From Candidatus Hydrogenedentes bacterium CG07_land_8_20_14_0_80_42_17 (GTDB taxonomy: Bacteria > UBA8481), in assembly GCA_002780065.1 (NCBI GenBank), contig PEWQ01000056.1, positions 1-21,503 on the forward strand: a stretch of DNA of 21,503 bases, read 5' to 3'. How positions within the stretch are numbered: position 1 is the first letter of the stretch; each line of letters starts with the position of its first letter. A program made the translations under genes and the position numbers. Of this stretch, positions 1-7,504 are shown piece after piece. The notes under the pieces are model-generated. The model saw nothing but the letters and a program-made list of their open reading frames with translations. It made no database searches and had not been told where the DNA came from.

Positions 1-557
1 ATGAAACCAAAAATAATAAATGAAATAAAAGTTACTGCAGAATTTTTGAGAGGAGATTCCTCTTCGCTTACAATAGATAATTCCTCAACCATCATAATGT
101 CGACCCAAGCAGACGGATATTTCGAAATCGTATCTACAATTTTATTTGCATCTTCCAAATCGATACCTTTCTCTCGGTATATCTCGATCAATTCCTGTTT
201 TTCTCCTGCCGGATGGTTCTCGACCTCCCATGATTCACGATCTCTTTCCGAACGATTGTACTCATTCTGAGCTTTAGTGCTTAGAAAGTCTCCCACAGCC
301 ATTGAGAGCCCGTCTGCAATTAAGTTAGCAAAACCTAAAATAAGAACGACACATGGAGAAAGAGAAGCCCCTGAAACTCCAGCAACAACTGCAAACGTCG
401 TGACTGTGCCATCAAGCCCGCCATAAATTAAACTTTATAAATATTCGCCGTGAGAGATGTGAGTTTCAACTGCAGGTTTATCGTGAGCACTCTTCGACAA
501 TTCAAAATCGCCACTCTTCCATGCTTCTCTAGCATTATTTAAATTTCTTGTTAGCAT
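1..557 (-). pseudogene. VIT1/CCC1-family iron/manganese transporter, 5' part, interrupted by TAA
   Basis: The minus strand encodes the N-terminal part of a VIT1/CCC1-type vacuolar-iron-transporter-like membrane protein. Members move Fe2+ or Mn2+ out of the cytosol. Reading starts at ATG 557-555 (MLTRNLNNAREAW...) and passes through family hallmarks: THISHGEYL, then [14 protein letters not shown] leading into helix 1, [20 protein letters not shown] in helix 2, and the acidic cytosolic stretch with [15 protein letters not shown]. The frame is open to base 1, so the C-terminal helices lie outside the window. A single in-frame TAA sits at 437-435, between HGEYL and SLIYGG, where relatives usually have Lys; AAA or AAG to TAA is one substitution. 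The first 40 codons would give only a cytosolic peptide. It may be a pseudogene, a base error, or a protein restarted downstream. The gene is divergent from the cytochrome operon. Confidence 0.75.
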
Positions 558-873
558 AAAAAATACATTACCGGATTTATAAAAAAAGTTAAAGTTTTTT
601 CTTTAATTCCATCACTTCCGCCACACCTAAATAAGTAATTTAAATATTGTGAAATTCCATGCAAATTCATTTGTAATACAAAAAAAAAATTATAATTACT
701 AAATTTATACCAAATTAGTGCTATTTATATTTGGATATATATCTGTAATATAAAGAGTTACAAGCGCTGTGGATAACTTTAAAAAAATAATATTTTAATA
801 AAAAAACATTTGACATTTTTGGGGCAAATTGCTACAAAGTCATTATAAAGATATTTATCTTTGGAGGTATCGT
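558..873. other. AT-rich divergent intergenic region
   Basis: This 316-base gap separates the VIT-type gene from the first cytochrome. It is very AT-rich, with A and T runs near 576-602, 679-688 and 781-806. It contains the perfect 10-base palindrome GATATATATC at 734-743 and the promoter described at 810-838. I see no coding frame, tRNA or riboswitch-like structure in it. Confidence 0.6.
810..838 (+). promoter_or_regulatory. sigma70-type promoter for the porin-cytochrome genes
   Basis: A consensus -35 box TTGACA (810-815) is followed by a 17-base spacer and a -10 box TACAAA (833-838, 4 of 6 matches to TATAAT). Transcription would start near 845, about 30 bases before the first ATG at 874, leaving room for the GGAGG ribosome site at 863-867. 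The position and spacing fit a housekeeping promoter for the cytochrome cluster. No operator is recognisable. Confidence 0.6.
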
Positions 874-1362
874 ATGAAAAAATATGATCTAATAATGATG
901 GCAGTTTCGACTGTGCTCGTTGGCACAGTAATAATGATGGGATCATTTAATACTCCTTCTATTGCCGATGAAACTTCAAACAGTAATTCTAAACTCAAAT
1001 ATGTTGGCGCTGAGAAATGCAAGATGTGTCATATTAAACAATATAAATCATTGGCAGAAACCGGAATGAGTAAAACATGGGATCGAATCAAGGATGCAGA
1101 AGGCAAAGATAAATGTTACGCGTGCCACACAACAGGGTTCGGCCAGCCCGGTGGTTTTACATCATTCGAAGCAACGCCGAATCTTGTCGGAGTTCAATGC
1201 GAAGCATGCCACGGTGCAGGGTCGGCTCACTTAGCAGTTCCGATGTCTGGCAAGGAAGCAGGGCGCGCTACAATTCAGCGCAAAGTAACATCCTGCGTGA
1301 ATTGCCATAATCCTCATGTGCCGGACAAAGCGGCGGCAGTAAGAAATGAAGAGGCTAAGTAA
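874..1362 (+). CDS. tetrahaem periplasmic cytochrome c, c554-like
   Basis: A 162-residue exported tetrahaem cytochrome c. The start is ATG 874, because GGAGG (863-867) lies seven bases upstream and the protein then begins MKKYDLIMM with a clear signal peptide (hydrophobic residues about 6-23, likely cleavage after SIA near 31). Earlier in-frame TTG codons have no such support. Four CXXCH haem sites follow: CKMCH (49), CYACH (81), CEACH (109) and CVNCH (141). The opening YVGAEKCKMCHIKQY and the CEACHGAGSAH segment resemble the cytochrome c554/c-prime family. In the family such proteins are small periplasmic electron carriers. It is the first gene behind the promoter at 810, and its TAA (1360-1362) overlaps the presumed start of the porin gene, which suggests coupled translation. 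A shuttle to the outer-membrane conduit is inferred. Confidence 0.85.
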   Translation: MKKYDLIMMAVSTVLVGTVIMMGSFNTPSIADETSNSNSKLKYVGAEKCKMCHIKQYKSLAETGMSKTWDRIKDAEGKDKCYACHTTGFGQPGGFTSFEATPNLVGVQCEACHGAGSAHLAVPMSGKEAGRATIQRKVTSCVNCHNPHVPDKAAAVRNEEAK

Positions 1363-2746
1363 TAAAATTAGCTTTAGATAGTTCTCGTAAAAGAACTAGT
1401 AGCAAAAAAATATGGAAAGCGTATTTGCCAATTTTAATTCTTCTTACATCAGTCACGTTTGCGCGTGCTGACGAATCTTTAAAAATTCACGGTTCAATGG
1501 ATCTTCGAGTTGACGGCCGTTGGGGGCAAAACTCTTCCGACGTTCGGCAAGATTGGGATGCGTATGGTTATCTCGACCTCTATTCAACTCAACCGAAACC
1601 AAAAATGGTTTCTCATTTGCACTCAGCGGCAGAGTAAGCGGAGATTTAGACGGCAGGCGGCCTGGCCTTAAGCCTGGCATCTACAACGGCATTTACGAAA
1701 CATTCGATCATTCGGTTCAGCCTTGGCTCTACAGAGCAACTATCACTAAGAATTTTGAGGCAGACGGAAGCGGTTTGAAATCTGTGAGAATCGGAAGGCA
1801 GTATCACACCGGTGGAGATTTTCTCTGGTTTGACGGACTTGAAGTTCATTCACTCATCCCGATCGAAAACAATAGTTTAGACATAGCCATATTTGGCGGA
1901 GTGCCGGTTCGATTATATGAAAGCTCATCAAACGACTGGCTGGCCGGCGGCGGCGCAAGTTTAAGATTAGACAAGGTTTACATGGCATTGGAAGGTTATC
2001 ATATTGAAGAGGATGCCAGATTCGGCTGGGTAAGAAAGAACACTGTCGGCAGGTTTGCTCTTGATGCAAATCTCAACGAAAAAATTAATTTCAACGGAGT
2101 AGTAAGAGCGGTTGATGACGAAGAGATTGACGGTAGAACCCGTTTGACAATGAATCTCCCTCGCAATGCAATTGCCAGACTCGATTACCAATTTCAATCA
2201 GATGACAAGAGTTCACACTCTACAGAACTCGATGCGTATTCAATCATCTTAGGGCGCTCGATTGGAGCATCTCGACGCGGATTCAGCGACTTCGGCGGAG
2301 ACATCATGGTTCCGCTTAGCGATCATTTGAGTTTTGATATCGGAGCATCAGCGCGTGACTTTAAAGACTCAGAAGACAGAAACAATCACGATTTCGACAG
2401 GTTCTTCGCGACTTTAATGCTTTCAGATATGAAAATAATAAACCGTTCTACAGACATATCGATAACCGGTGAAGCCTACGAAACTCTGACCGATTACACA
2501 AGAGCAATATCCGGCGATGTCTCAATGAAATACTCTAAGACAGTGACTTTATCGGCAGGCACAAGTTACGCAATTTATTCCTATGACTATGCTACCGACC
2601 AAGTAAAAGACGATGTCAGATTAGGAACTGCAAAGATTACTTGGGAACCAAAATCCAATCTGCGTTTCAATCTAAGATATGACATTGAAGATGACGATTA
2701 CAGGCTTCATCATTTTATAAGTGCGGGGTGCAGATATGCGTTCTAA
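1362..2746 (+). pseudogene. outer-membrane beta-barrel (porin-like), frameshifted
   Basis: This is a beta-barrel outer-membrane protein of about 450 residues split over two frames. The first frame gives a Lys/Arg-rich n-region (KKIWKAYLP), a hydrophobic core (ILILLTSVTFARA) and the mature start DESLKIHGSMDLR. The second frame resumes at NGFSFALSGR and runs to the end with alternating aromatic/polar strands, terminating in CRYAF; a C-terminal Phe is the usual barrel-assembly signal. The shift lies between 1584 and 1605. Removing one copy of the tandem TCAAC at 1584-1593, or adding an A to the run at 1601-1605, restores a single frame. No ATG is available: the best-placed start is ATA 1362, overlapping the previous stop as TAATA, with GAAGAGG (1348-1354) seven bases upstream. 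TTG 1425 would lose the charged n-region. By context it is the barrel of a porin-cytochrome complex, although sequence similarity to MtrB was not seen. Confidence 0.7.
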
Positions 2747-3689
2747 TTCGAAATTGCTCCGAAGTTTCATTTACATCAGCGCAATAGTATTCGCCGTTGC
2801 CGCGCTTTCATGCGATACCGGTATAAAGAACGGGCTTACTTTCAAACATGAGGTTCATGTTTCTTCGGGGCTCAAATGCAACGAGTGCCATTCTGCAGGC
2901 GGAGTTTTACCAACTATTGAAGTTTGCAAAACTTGTCATTCAGAAGCAATCGGCAATATTACTCCTGAAAAAATAGAATCGCTCATGAAATCGGTTTCAA
3001 ATAGAAAAGGAGCATTCGGCCTTACTTTCGAGCATCCGCGTCATTCCACTCTAGAATGTTCAGAGTGCCACAAAGTTGCCGGCAATACGGTTCTCATACC
3101 GAAGATGAATTTCTGTTTAGAGATGTGTCACAGCGAAGCGCAGGCTTTACCTCTGACATGCAATAAATGTCATTCGGAATTGAGCTCAACCGGCAAACCT
3201 AACAATCATCGTGTTGGGTGGGAAGTTAAACACGGCTCTTACGCTTACGCAAATTCAACAGAATGCAAAGTATGCCATCAAGAGAACAAATGTTTTGAAT
3301 GTCATAGAATAAACAAGCCTACGAATCACAATCAGTCATGGAGACTGCGAGGGCACGGCGTAGTTGCTCAGGCAGACCGCGAACGCTGTCAGTCATGTCA
3401 CACTCAGGATTTCTGCACACGTTGTCATCTTGAAACCAAACCGATCAATCACACTCCGTCATGGAACAACTCAGCTTACCAACATTGCAGGCAGTGCCAT
3501 ATACCGGTATCAAATTCAAATTGCGCCGTATGCCATGTTCAAGGAGCTTCACACAGTTCAGCTCCTGCGTGGCCAACTAACATTACTCATGTGACCGGAG
3601 CAAGCTGCAGGACATGTCACATCGGTCCAGGACAAAAGTTAGAGCATCCGGACAATGGAGATAATTGCGAGGTATGTCATGCAAAGTAA
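2736..3689 (+). CDS. 13-haem cytochrome c, probable lipoprotein of the porin-cytochrome conduit
   Basis: A 317-residue multihaem cytochrome starting at ATG 2736, eleven bases inside the end of the barrel gene. An in-frame GTG at 2721 is less likely because it adds MRGAD before the signal peptide. Residues 1-27 form an export signal ending in AALSC, a loose lipobox that suggests lipidation at Cys28. The rest is packed with haem sites from about residue 48 to 311: twelve CX2CH motifs and one CX3CH (CLEMCH, about 129). The HEVHVSSGLKCNECH and HPRHSTLECSECH segments have the F/H..H...C..CH pattern of cytochrome c7-type repeats. Thirteen haems in about 265 residues would make an extended electron wire. 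Next to a barrel and before a larger surface cytochrome, it most resembles the periplasmic or barrel-inserted partner (MtrA/OmaB-like role) of an extracellular electron transfer complex. The role is inferred from context. Confidence 0.85.
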   Translation: MRSNSKLLRSFIYISAIVFAVAALSCDTGIKNGLTFKHEVHVSSGLKCNECHSAGGVLPTIEVCKTCHSEAIGNITPEKIESLMKSVSNRKGAFGLTFEHPRHSTLECSECHKVAGNTVLIPKMNFCLEMCHSEAQALPLTCNKCHSELSSTGKPNNHRVGWEVKHGSYAYANSTECKVCHQENKCFECHRINKPTNHNQSWRLRGHGVVAQADRERCQSCHTQDFCTRCHLETKPINHTPSWNNSAYQHCRQCHIPVSNSNCAVCHVQGASHSSAPAWPTNITHVTGASCRTCHIGPGQKLEHPDNGDNCEVCHAK

Positions 3690-3717
3690 AAAATTAATCA
3701 TCATCAAAGGAAATAAT

Positions 3718-3771
3718 ATGGTTATGAGTTCGAGGTATCATTGTAATAATCCGGAAAGACCGGGGAGGTGA
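3718..3771 (+). CDS. possible 17-residue leader peptide
   Basis: A short frame, MVMSSRYHCNNPERPGR, starts at ATG 3718 with AAAGGAAA (3706-3713) at ribosome-site distance. It ends in a TGA that overlaps the GGAGGTGAGGAG ribosome-site region of the next gene. The hairpin CCGG-AAAGA-CCGG (3751-3763) lies inside its end. It could couple or gate translation of the giant cytochrome. It is very short and its coding status is not shown by anything beyond position and ribosome site. Confidence 0.25.
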   Translation: MVMSSRYHCNNPERPGR

Positions 3772-3776
3772 GGAGT

Positions 3777-6700
3777 ATGAAGCGATTGGTGTTATTTGGT
3801 AAGTCAGTAAAAATCGAAAATGATCTTTTGCGATTGGGAATCATTCTTGGTGTCTTCGCGATCGCAAGCCTTGCCTGCGTATCATCTGGAGACGTTGCTC
3901 CCACAAGCACGAGCTTCGGTGAAACGAATGCAACGATTTCTGGAACCGTTTATGTTGGAGGCAGTGTAGCCTCAGGAGCGCGAATAGCTACCGATAGAGG
4001 TGAATACTCCACCACCACCGGTTCAGACGGTAAATATACTCTGAATGTCGCAGGCGATAAGACCTACAATGTATTTGCTACGTATAACGGATACAAGACC
4101 GTTGTAGCAAAACAAAATAGAATTGTATCCGGAGACGCAAAGACTGTGAATCTAACTTTCACCACTCCCCTAGCCTCCGGTGAAAAAACATATATGGGTT
4201 CATCTCAGTGCAAACTCTGCCATGCAACTCAATACAATCGTTGGTCAAATGCTCCTCACAGATACGGAATTTCAGCTCCAGGCGACAGCCCTGGAATTCT
4301 TTCTACTCCAAAAACTGAATTTGAAGCAGGATATGCTCTCTCTGCAACTTCTGCCTTTTCTGCTTACGGTTCCAATGCTCCAGTTCTAACAAAGAGCGGC
4401 GATACTTATTATATTTCGATAGGGACATGCAGTTATCCTGTGACATACGCGATGGGATGCCAATGGAAACAGAGATACATAACCACAATCGGAGAAGCTC
4501 ATTATATTTTACCTATTCAATACAATGTAGCTACCAGTGAATGGGTGACATACAATGCAAGCGATTGGTATAGCGGAGTAACTCCGAAATATTCTACAAG
4601 TACATCTTTAGAAACCGACATATACAAGAAAAACTCATGGGAACGAAAATGTATCGGATGCCACTCGGTCACAGGAATTCTTTCGCTTGAATATTCAGCA
4701 AGTTCTGCAAGCGGAATTTCACAACACAAATCGGATTGGCTTGAAAAAGGAGTCGGTTGCGAAGCCTGCCACGGTCCAGCTTCTGCTCATGTTTGGGCAA
4801 ATGGATCTACAGGTCCGTCATCCGATCCATACATTGTTAATCCAGCAAAGCTTTCGCGCGACAGACAGCTCGATGTGTGCGGGCAATGCCACTCAAGAGG
4901 TGTTTCCGTAGGAACACTAGGCAGTCAGACAGGCGACACATATACTCTGGAATATTGGTATAACGGCACCAGAACATTCCATCCAGGCGATACGCTAGTC
5001 GCGTATTACACTGACGGCGGCAGTTACTATGCCGACTCATCGGAAGTCAAGACTTCTAAAGGACATCATCAGCAGTGGAATGATCTATGGCAGTCAGCTC
5101 ATCTTGCTTCGAATGCCGCGATCACTACAATCAATTGCGGTTCATGCCACGATAATCACGGACCAGTCGGATACGAGCGGCAATTAAAGCTCGACAATGA
5201 CGACAATTCACTATGTCTTTCCTGCCACGGAGCAGATGGAGCTGCAGAGCAGAAATTTGCAACTGATTCAGCAGTGCTAGACCATACGGGTTCCGGGCAC
5301 ATCACTTACAATCCGCAATCAGGGCCAGGCAGATGTTCACGTTGCCACATGCCGACCACAGCAAAGTCTGCAATCAAACAGGACATTCATTCGCATACGT
5401 TCAGAGTTGTCACTCCTCGTGCGGCATGGAGATTTGCGATGTATTCACCGTCAGATACAATACCAAGCTCGTGCAATCAGAAATGCCACAATCCAAATTC
5501 TTCAAAAGGAACGAGTTGGGGCGATCCGAACACAGCGGCGGCAATGTATCTTGGAGCTCAGTGGTGGGATTCCACCGTCGAGCAACCTGGCGAAGTCATG
5601 CCTGATTCCGGATATGCTCTGATAAAAGGCAAAGTAAGTCTTAGTGCCACAACAGACAAATCGGATACTTTAGGCATTTGGGTCACAGTTCTGAATACGA
5701 ATTATGGAACGGTTACAAATCGTGACGGAACGTATGGGCTATGTGTCAGCGTTCCCGGAACATATACGGTGCAAGCATCGAAATACAATTATGAGACTGC
5801 AAGCTTGACGATATACGTCTCAACAAATCATGAAGTAAAGTCCAATCAAAATCTCACTCTAACTGCAGGCGCCGCATTATTCTCAAAGAGACCGTTGCGT
5901 TGCGGAGCATGCCACGGAGGAATCTGGGGAGCACAATGGAGGAGAAGCGGATTTGAAGGAGTTCAGCAATCCGAGGCAGAAGGCGTTACAGATCTTGCGG
6001 CGGGACACAGTTTAATAGCAAAGCATGCGGCCGGTAACACATCTTGTATAAAATGTCATGAAGGAAGCGCGGCTATCAGCTACCTAATTTCAGCGGATAC
6101 TGATGCAACATATCTCAAGAACGATCCCGCGGCTCGGCGCGGTCAAACATGCGAAGTGTGCCATATGCCGCATCCAAATGCCGGAGATGGAACATACGGA
6201 GAAGAGAATCTCAGGCAGGTTCAGAACTCAACAGGATTCGATACAGGATACTTCTATGTAAAGAATACGTATGGTGGAACCGACAGTTCGATGAATTTCC
6301 CACCTGCATACAGATCAGCGGCATGCATTATGTGCCACAATCAGAGAACTGCTCCAACGGACAGTGGAACAGGAGTAAAAGTATCAGGTGGAAACTATGT
6401 GCCGGTTTCAACTCCACACGTAGGAAACAATTCGGAAGGATTCTTTGGAATACGAAGCGGGCTATCCGGAGCATCACTTAATTTTGACAGTGCGCCAGGA
6501 TTTGTACCAGCCAATTCTTCTCACTCCGACACATTATGGGGAGGAGCCTACAAGTATCAGGCGTATGTCTATGTAAACGGCGCTCCGAAACTTGTTTCTC
6601 AAGACGGAGCTCCCATAACAAGAAGCACAAAGTTCCAATGTATATCTTGCCACATGTTTAGGCAAAATAGCGGCACGTATGGCTCAGGTTCAAATGCCGC

Positions 6701-7400
6701 TCAAGATGCAGGGCATTCGTGGAAGCCTGACATTCGCGCATGCGGAGTATGTCATGACCCCTCTTATATTTTAATCAATCCTTACTCAGCGACCTACACA
6801 TCGATGTGGGCAAAAAGCGGAGCAGGTGACGTTGGATACTGGGGCACGGACTCTTGGGGCGTTTCAGCCTCGGGTTCAGAGCTAGGATTTGACAGGCCCG
6901 TGACAGCACTGCCTCATCAGAAAGACAATGGCGATAGCATGGCTGGAACCACTGCACGACCGGCAGCGGTAGACGGAGTTTCTAATGACTATGACGGAAA
7001 TGGAAGAGCGGAAGGAGCTCACACTGAAGCAAACAAACTTTTCGAGCGTGTAATGGCGGCATTCGAGCAAGGAACGTATGGAACCGAAACATCAGGAATA
7101 CTCGTGTTAGGTTCATCGGTCGGGCTTGGAGATACGTTTACCGGTTCGTATCCATACTTCAAATTCAATGCAACACGGGCGGCAACAGGAGTTACAAACT
7201 TAGCTGATTATCCTCTAACCAAACTGACTCAAGATGAAATGCGAATTGCATGGAATCTTGTTTTCTTAGAGCACGACGAAACAAATCTAGGAGTTCACAA
7301 CTTGAGATTTGCAGTCGAGACACTCAGAAAGATGTGGCAGATTATGGGACAGCTTATAACAAACGATCCAAACTGGAGTCCTCCAGGAGACGATTACTGA
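3777..7400 (+). CDS. 14-haem giant cytochrome c with two carboxypeptidase-regulatory-like domains
   Basis: A 1,207-residue exported multihaem cytochrome. ATG 3777 is the chosen start, since GGAGG (3764-3768) is correctly spaced; GTG 3768 lies inside that site. Residues 15-33 are a hydrophobic export signal ending in SLAC, a weak lipobox. Residues about 45-125 form a beta-sandwich like the carboxypeptidase regulatory (CarboxypepD_reg) fold: ISGTVYVGG, SDGKYTLNV, YNVFATYNGY. Eight haem sites follow at about 145, 292, 328, 368, 454, 481, 521 and 566, the eighth being CX3CH (CNQKCH). A second beta-sandwich (about 610-690: IKGKVSLSA, NRDGTYGLCV, YTVQASKYNY) precedes six more at about 709, 757, 792, 851, 955 and 989. 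The last 200 residues have no haem. The size, beta domains and neighbours suggest an outer-surface terminal cytochrome analogous in role to OmcB/MtrC, though not clearly homologous. TGA ends it just before a terminator. Confidence 0.85.
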   Translation: MKRLVLFGKSVKIENDLLRLGIILGVFAIASLACVSSGDVAPTSTSFGETNATISGTVYVGGSVASGARIATDRGEYSTTTGSDGKYTLNVAGDKTYNVFATYNGYKTVVAKQNRIVSGDAKTVNLTFTTPLASGEKTYMGSSQCKLCHATQYNRWSNAPHRYGISAPGDSPGILSTPKTEFEAGYALSATSAFSAYGSNAPVLTKSGDTYYISIGTCSYPVTYAMGCQWKQRYITTIGEAHYILPIQYNVATSEWVTYNASDWYSGVTPKYSTSTSLETDIYKKNSWERKCIGCHSVTGILSLEYSASSASGISQHKSDWLEKGVGCEACHGPASAHVWANGSTGPSSDPYIVNPAKLSRDRQLDVCGQCHSRGVSVGTLGSQTGDTYTLEYWYNGTRTFHPGDTLVAYYTDGGSYYADSSEVKTSKGHHQQWNDLWQSAHLASNAAITTINCGSCHDNHGPVGYERQLKLDNDDNSLCLSCHGADGAAEQKFATDSAVLDHTGSGHITYNPQSGPGRCSRCHMPTTAKSAIKQDIHSHTFRVVTPRAAWRFAMYSPSDTIPSSCNQKCHNPNSSKGTSWGDPNTAAAMYLGAQWWDSTVEQPGEVMPDSGYALIKGKVSLSATTDKSDTLGIWVTVLNTNYGTVTNRDGTYGLCVSVPGTYTVQASKYNYETASLTIYVSTNHEVKSNQNLTLTAGAALFSKRPLRCGACHGGIWGAQWRRSGFEGVQQSEAEGVTDLAAGHSLIAKHAAGNTSCIKCHEGSAAISYLISADTDATYLKNDPAARRGQTCEVCHMPHPNAGDGTYGEENLRQVQNSTGFDTGYFYVKNTYGGTDSSMNFPPAYRSAACIMCHNQRTAPTDSGTGVKVSGGNYVPVSTPHVGNNSEGFFGIRSGLSGASLNFDSAPGFVPANSSHSDTLWGGAYKYQAYVYVNGAPKLVSQDGAPITRSTKFQCISCHMFRQNSGTYGSGSNAAQDAGHSWKPDIRACGVCHDPSYILINPYSATYTSMWAKSGAGDVGYWGTDSWGVSASGSELGFDRPVTALPHQKDNGDSMAGTTARPAAVDGVSNDYDGNGRAEGAHTEANKLFERVMAAFEQGTYGTETSGILVLGSSVGLGDTFTGSYPYFKFNATRAATGVTNLADYPLTKLTQDEMRIAWNLVFLEHDETNLGVHNLRFAVETLRKMWQIMGQLITNDPNWSPPGDDY

Positions 7401-7411
7401 TCGTTATTTTC

Positions 7412-7445
7412 AGGCCCGGGGATAAAACTCCGGGCCTATTTTTAT
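7412..7445 (+). terminator. Rho-independent terminator after the 14-haem gene
   Basis: A GC-rich hairpin pairs AGGCCCGGGG (7412-7421) with CTCCGGGCCT (7428-7437) around an ATAAAA loop, including one G-T pair, and is followed by TATTTTTAT. It lies 11 bases after the TGA at 7398-7400. It closes the porin-cytochrome transcription unit and shows that UGA is a genuine stop here. Confidence 0.9.
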
Positions 7446-7466
7446 AGGTCATAAATAATTTTATTA

Positions 7467-7494
7467 TTGTAAGATTTATGTGAGAAAGAATAAT
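7467..7494 (+). promoter_or_regulatory. candidate promoter for the NapC/Cbc-type operon
   Basis: TTGTAA (7467-7472) and AATAAT (7489-7494) are separated by 16 bases and match the sigma70 boxes at 4 and 5 of 6 positions. A new promoter is expected after the strong terminator. Transcription would begin around 7501, almost at the ATG 7505, and no Shine-Dalgarno sequence precedes that ATG, so the message would be near leaderless. The region is AT-rich and chance matches are likely. Confidence 0.3.
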
Positions 7495-7504
7495 GGTTCT
7501 ATAA

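Noticed and set aside
1-270. Plus-strand open frame of 89 codons at the window start
   Set aside because: It is the antisense of a clearly recognisable VIT-family gene on the minus strand and shows no family features itself.
3751-3779. Riboswitch before the giant cytochrome
   Set aside because: Only a four-base-pair hairpin is present and no known riboswitch core could be recognised.
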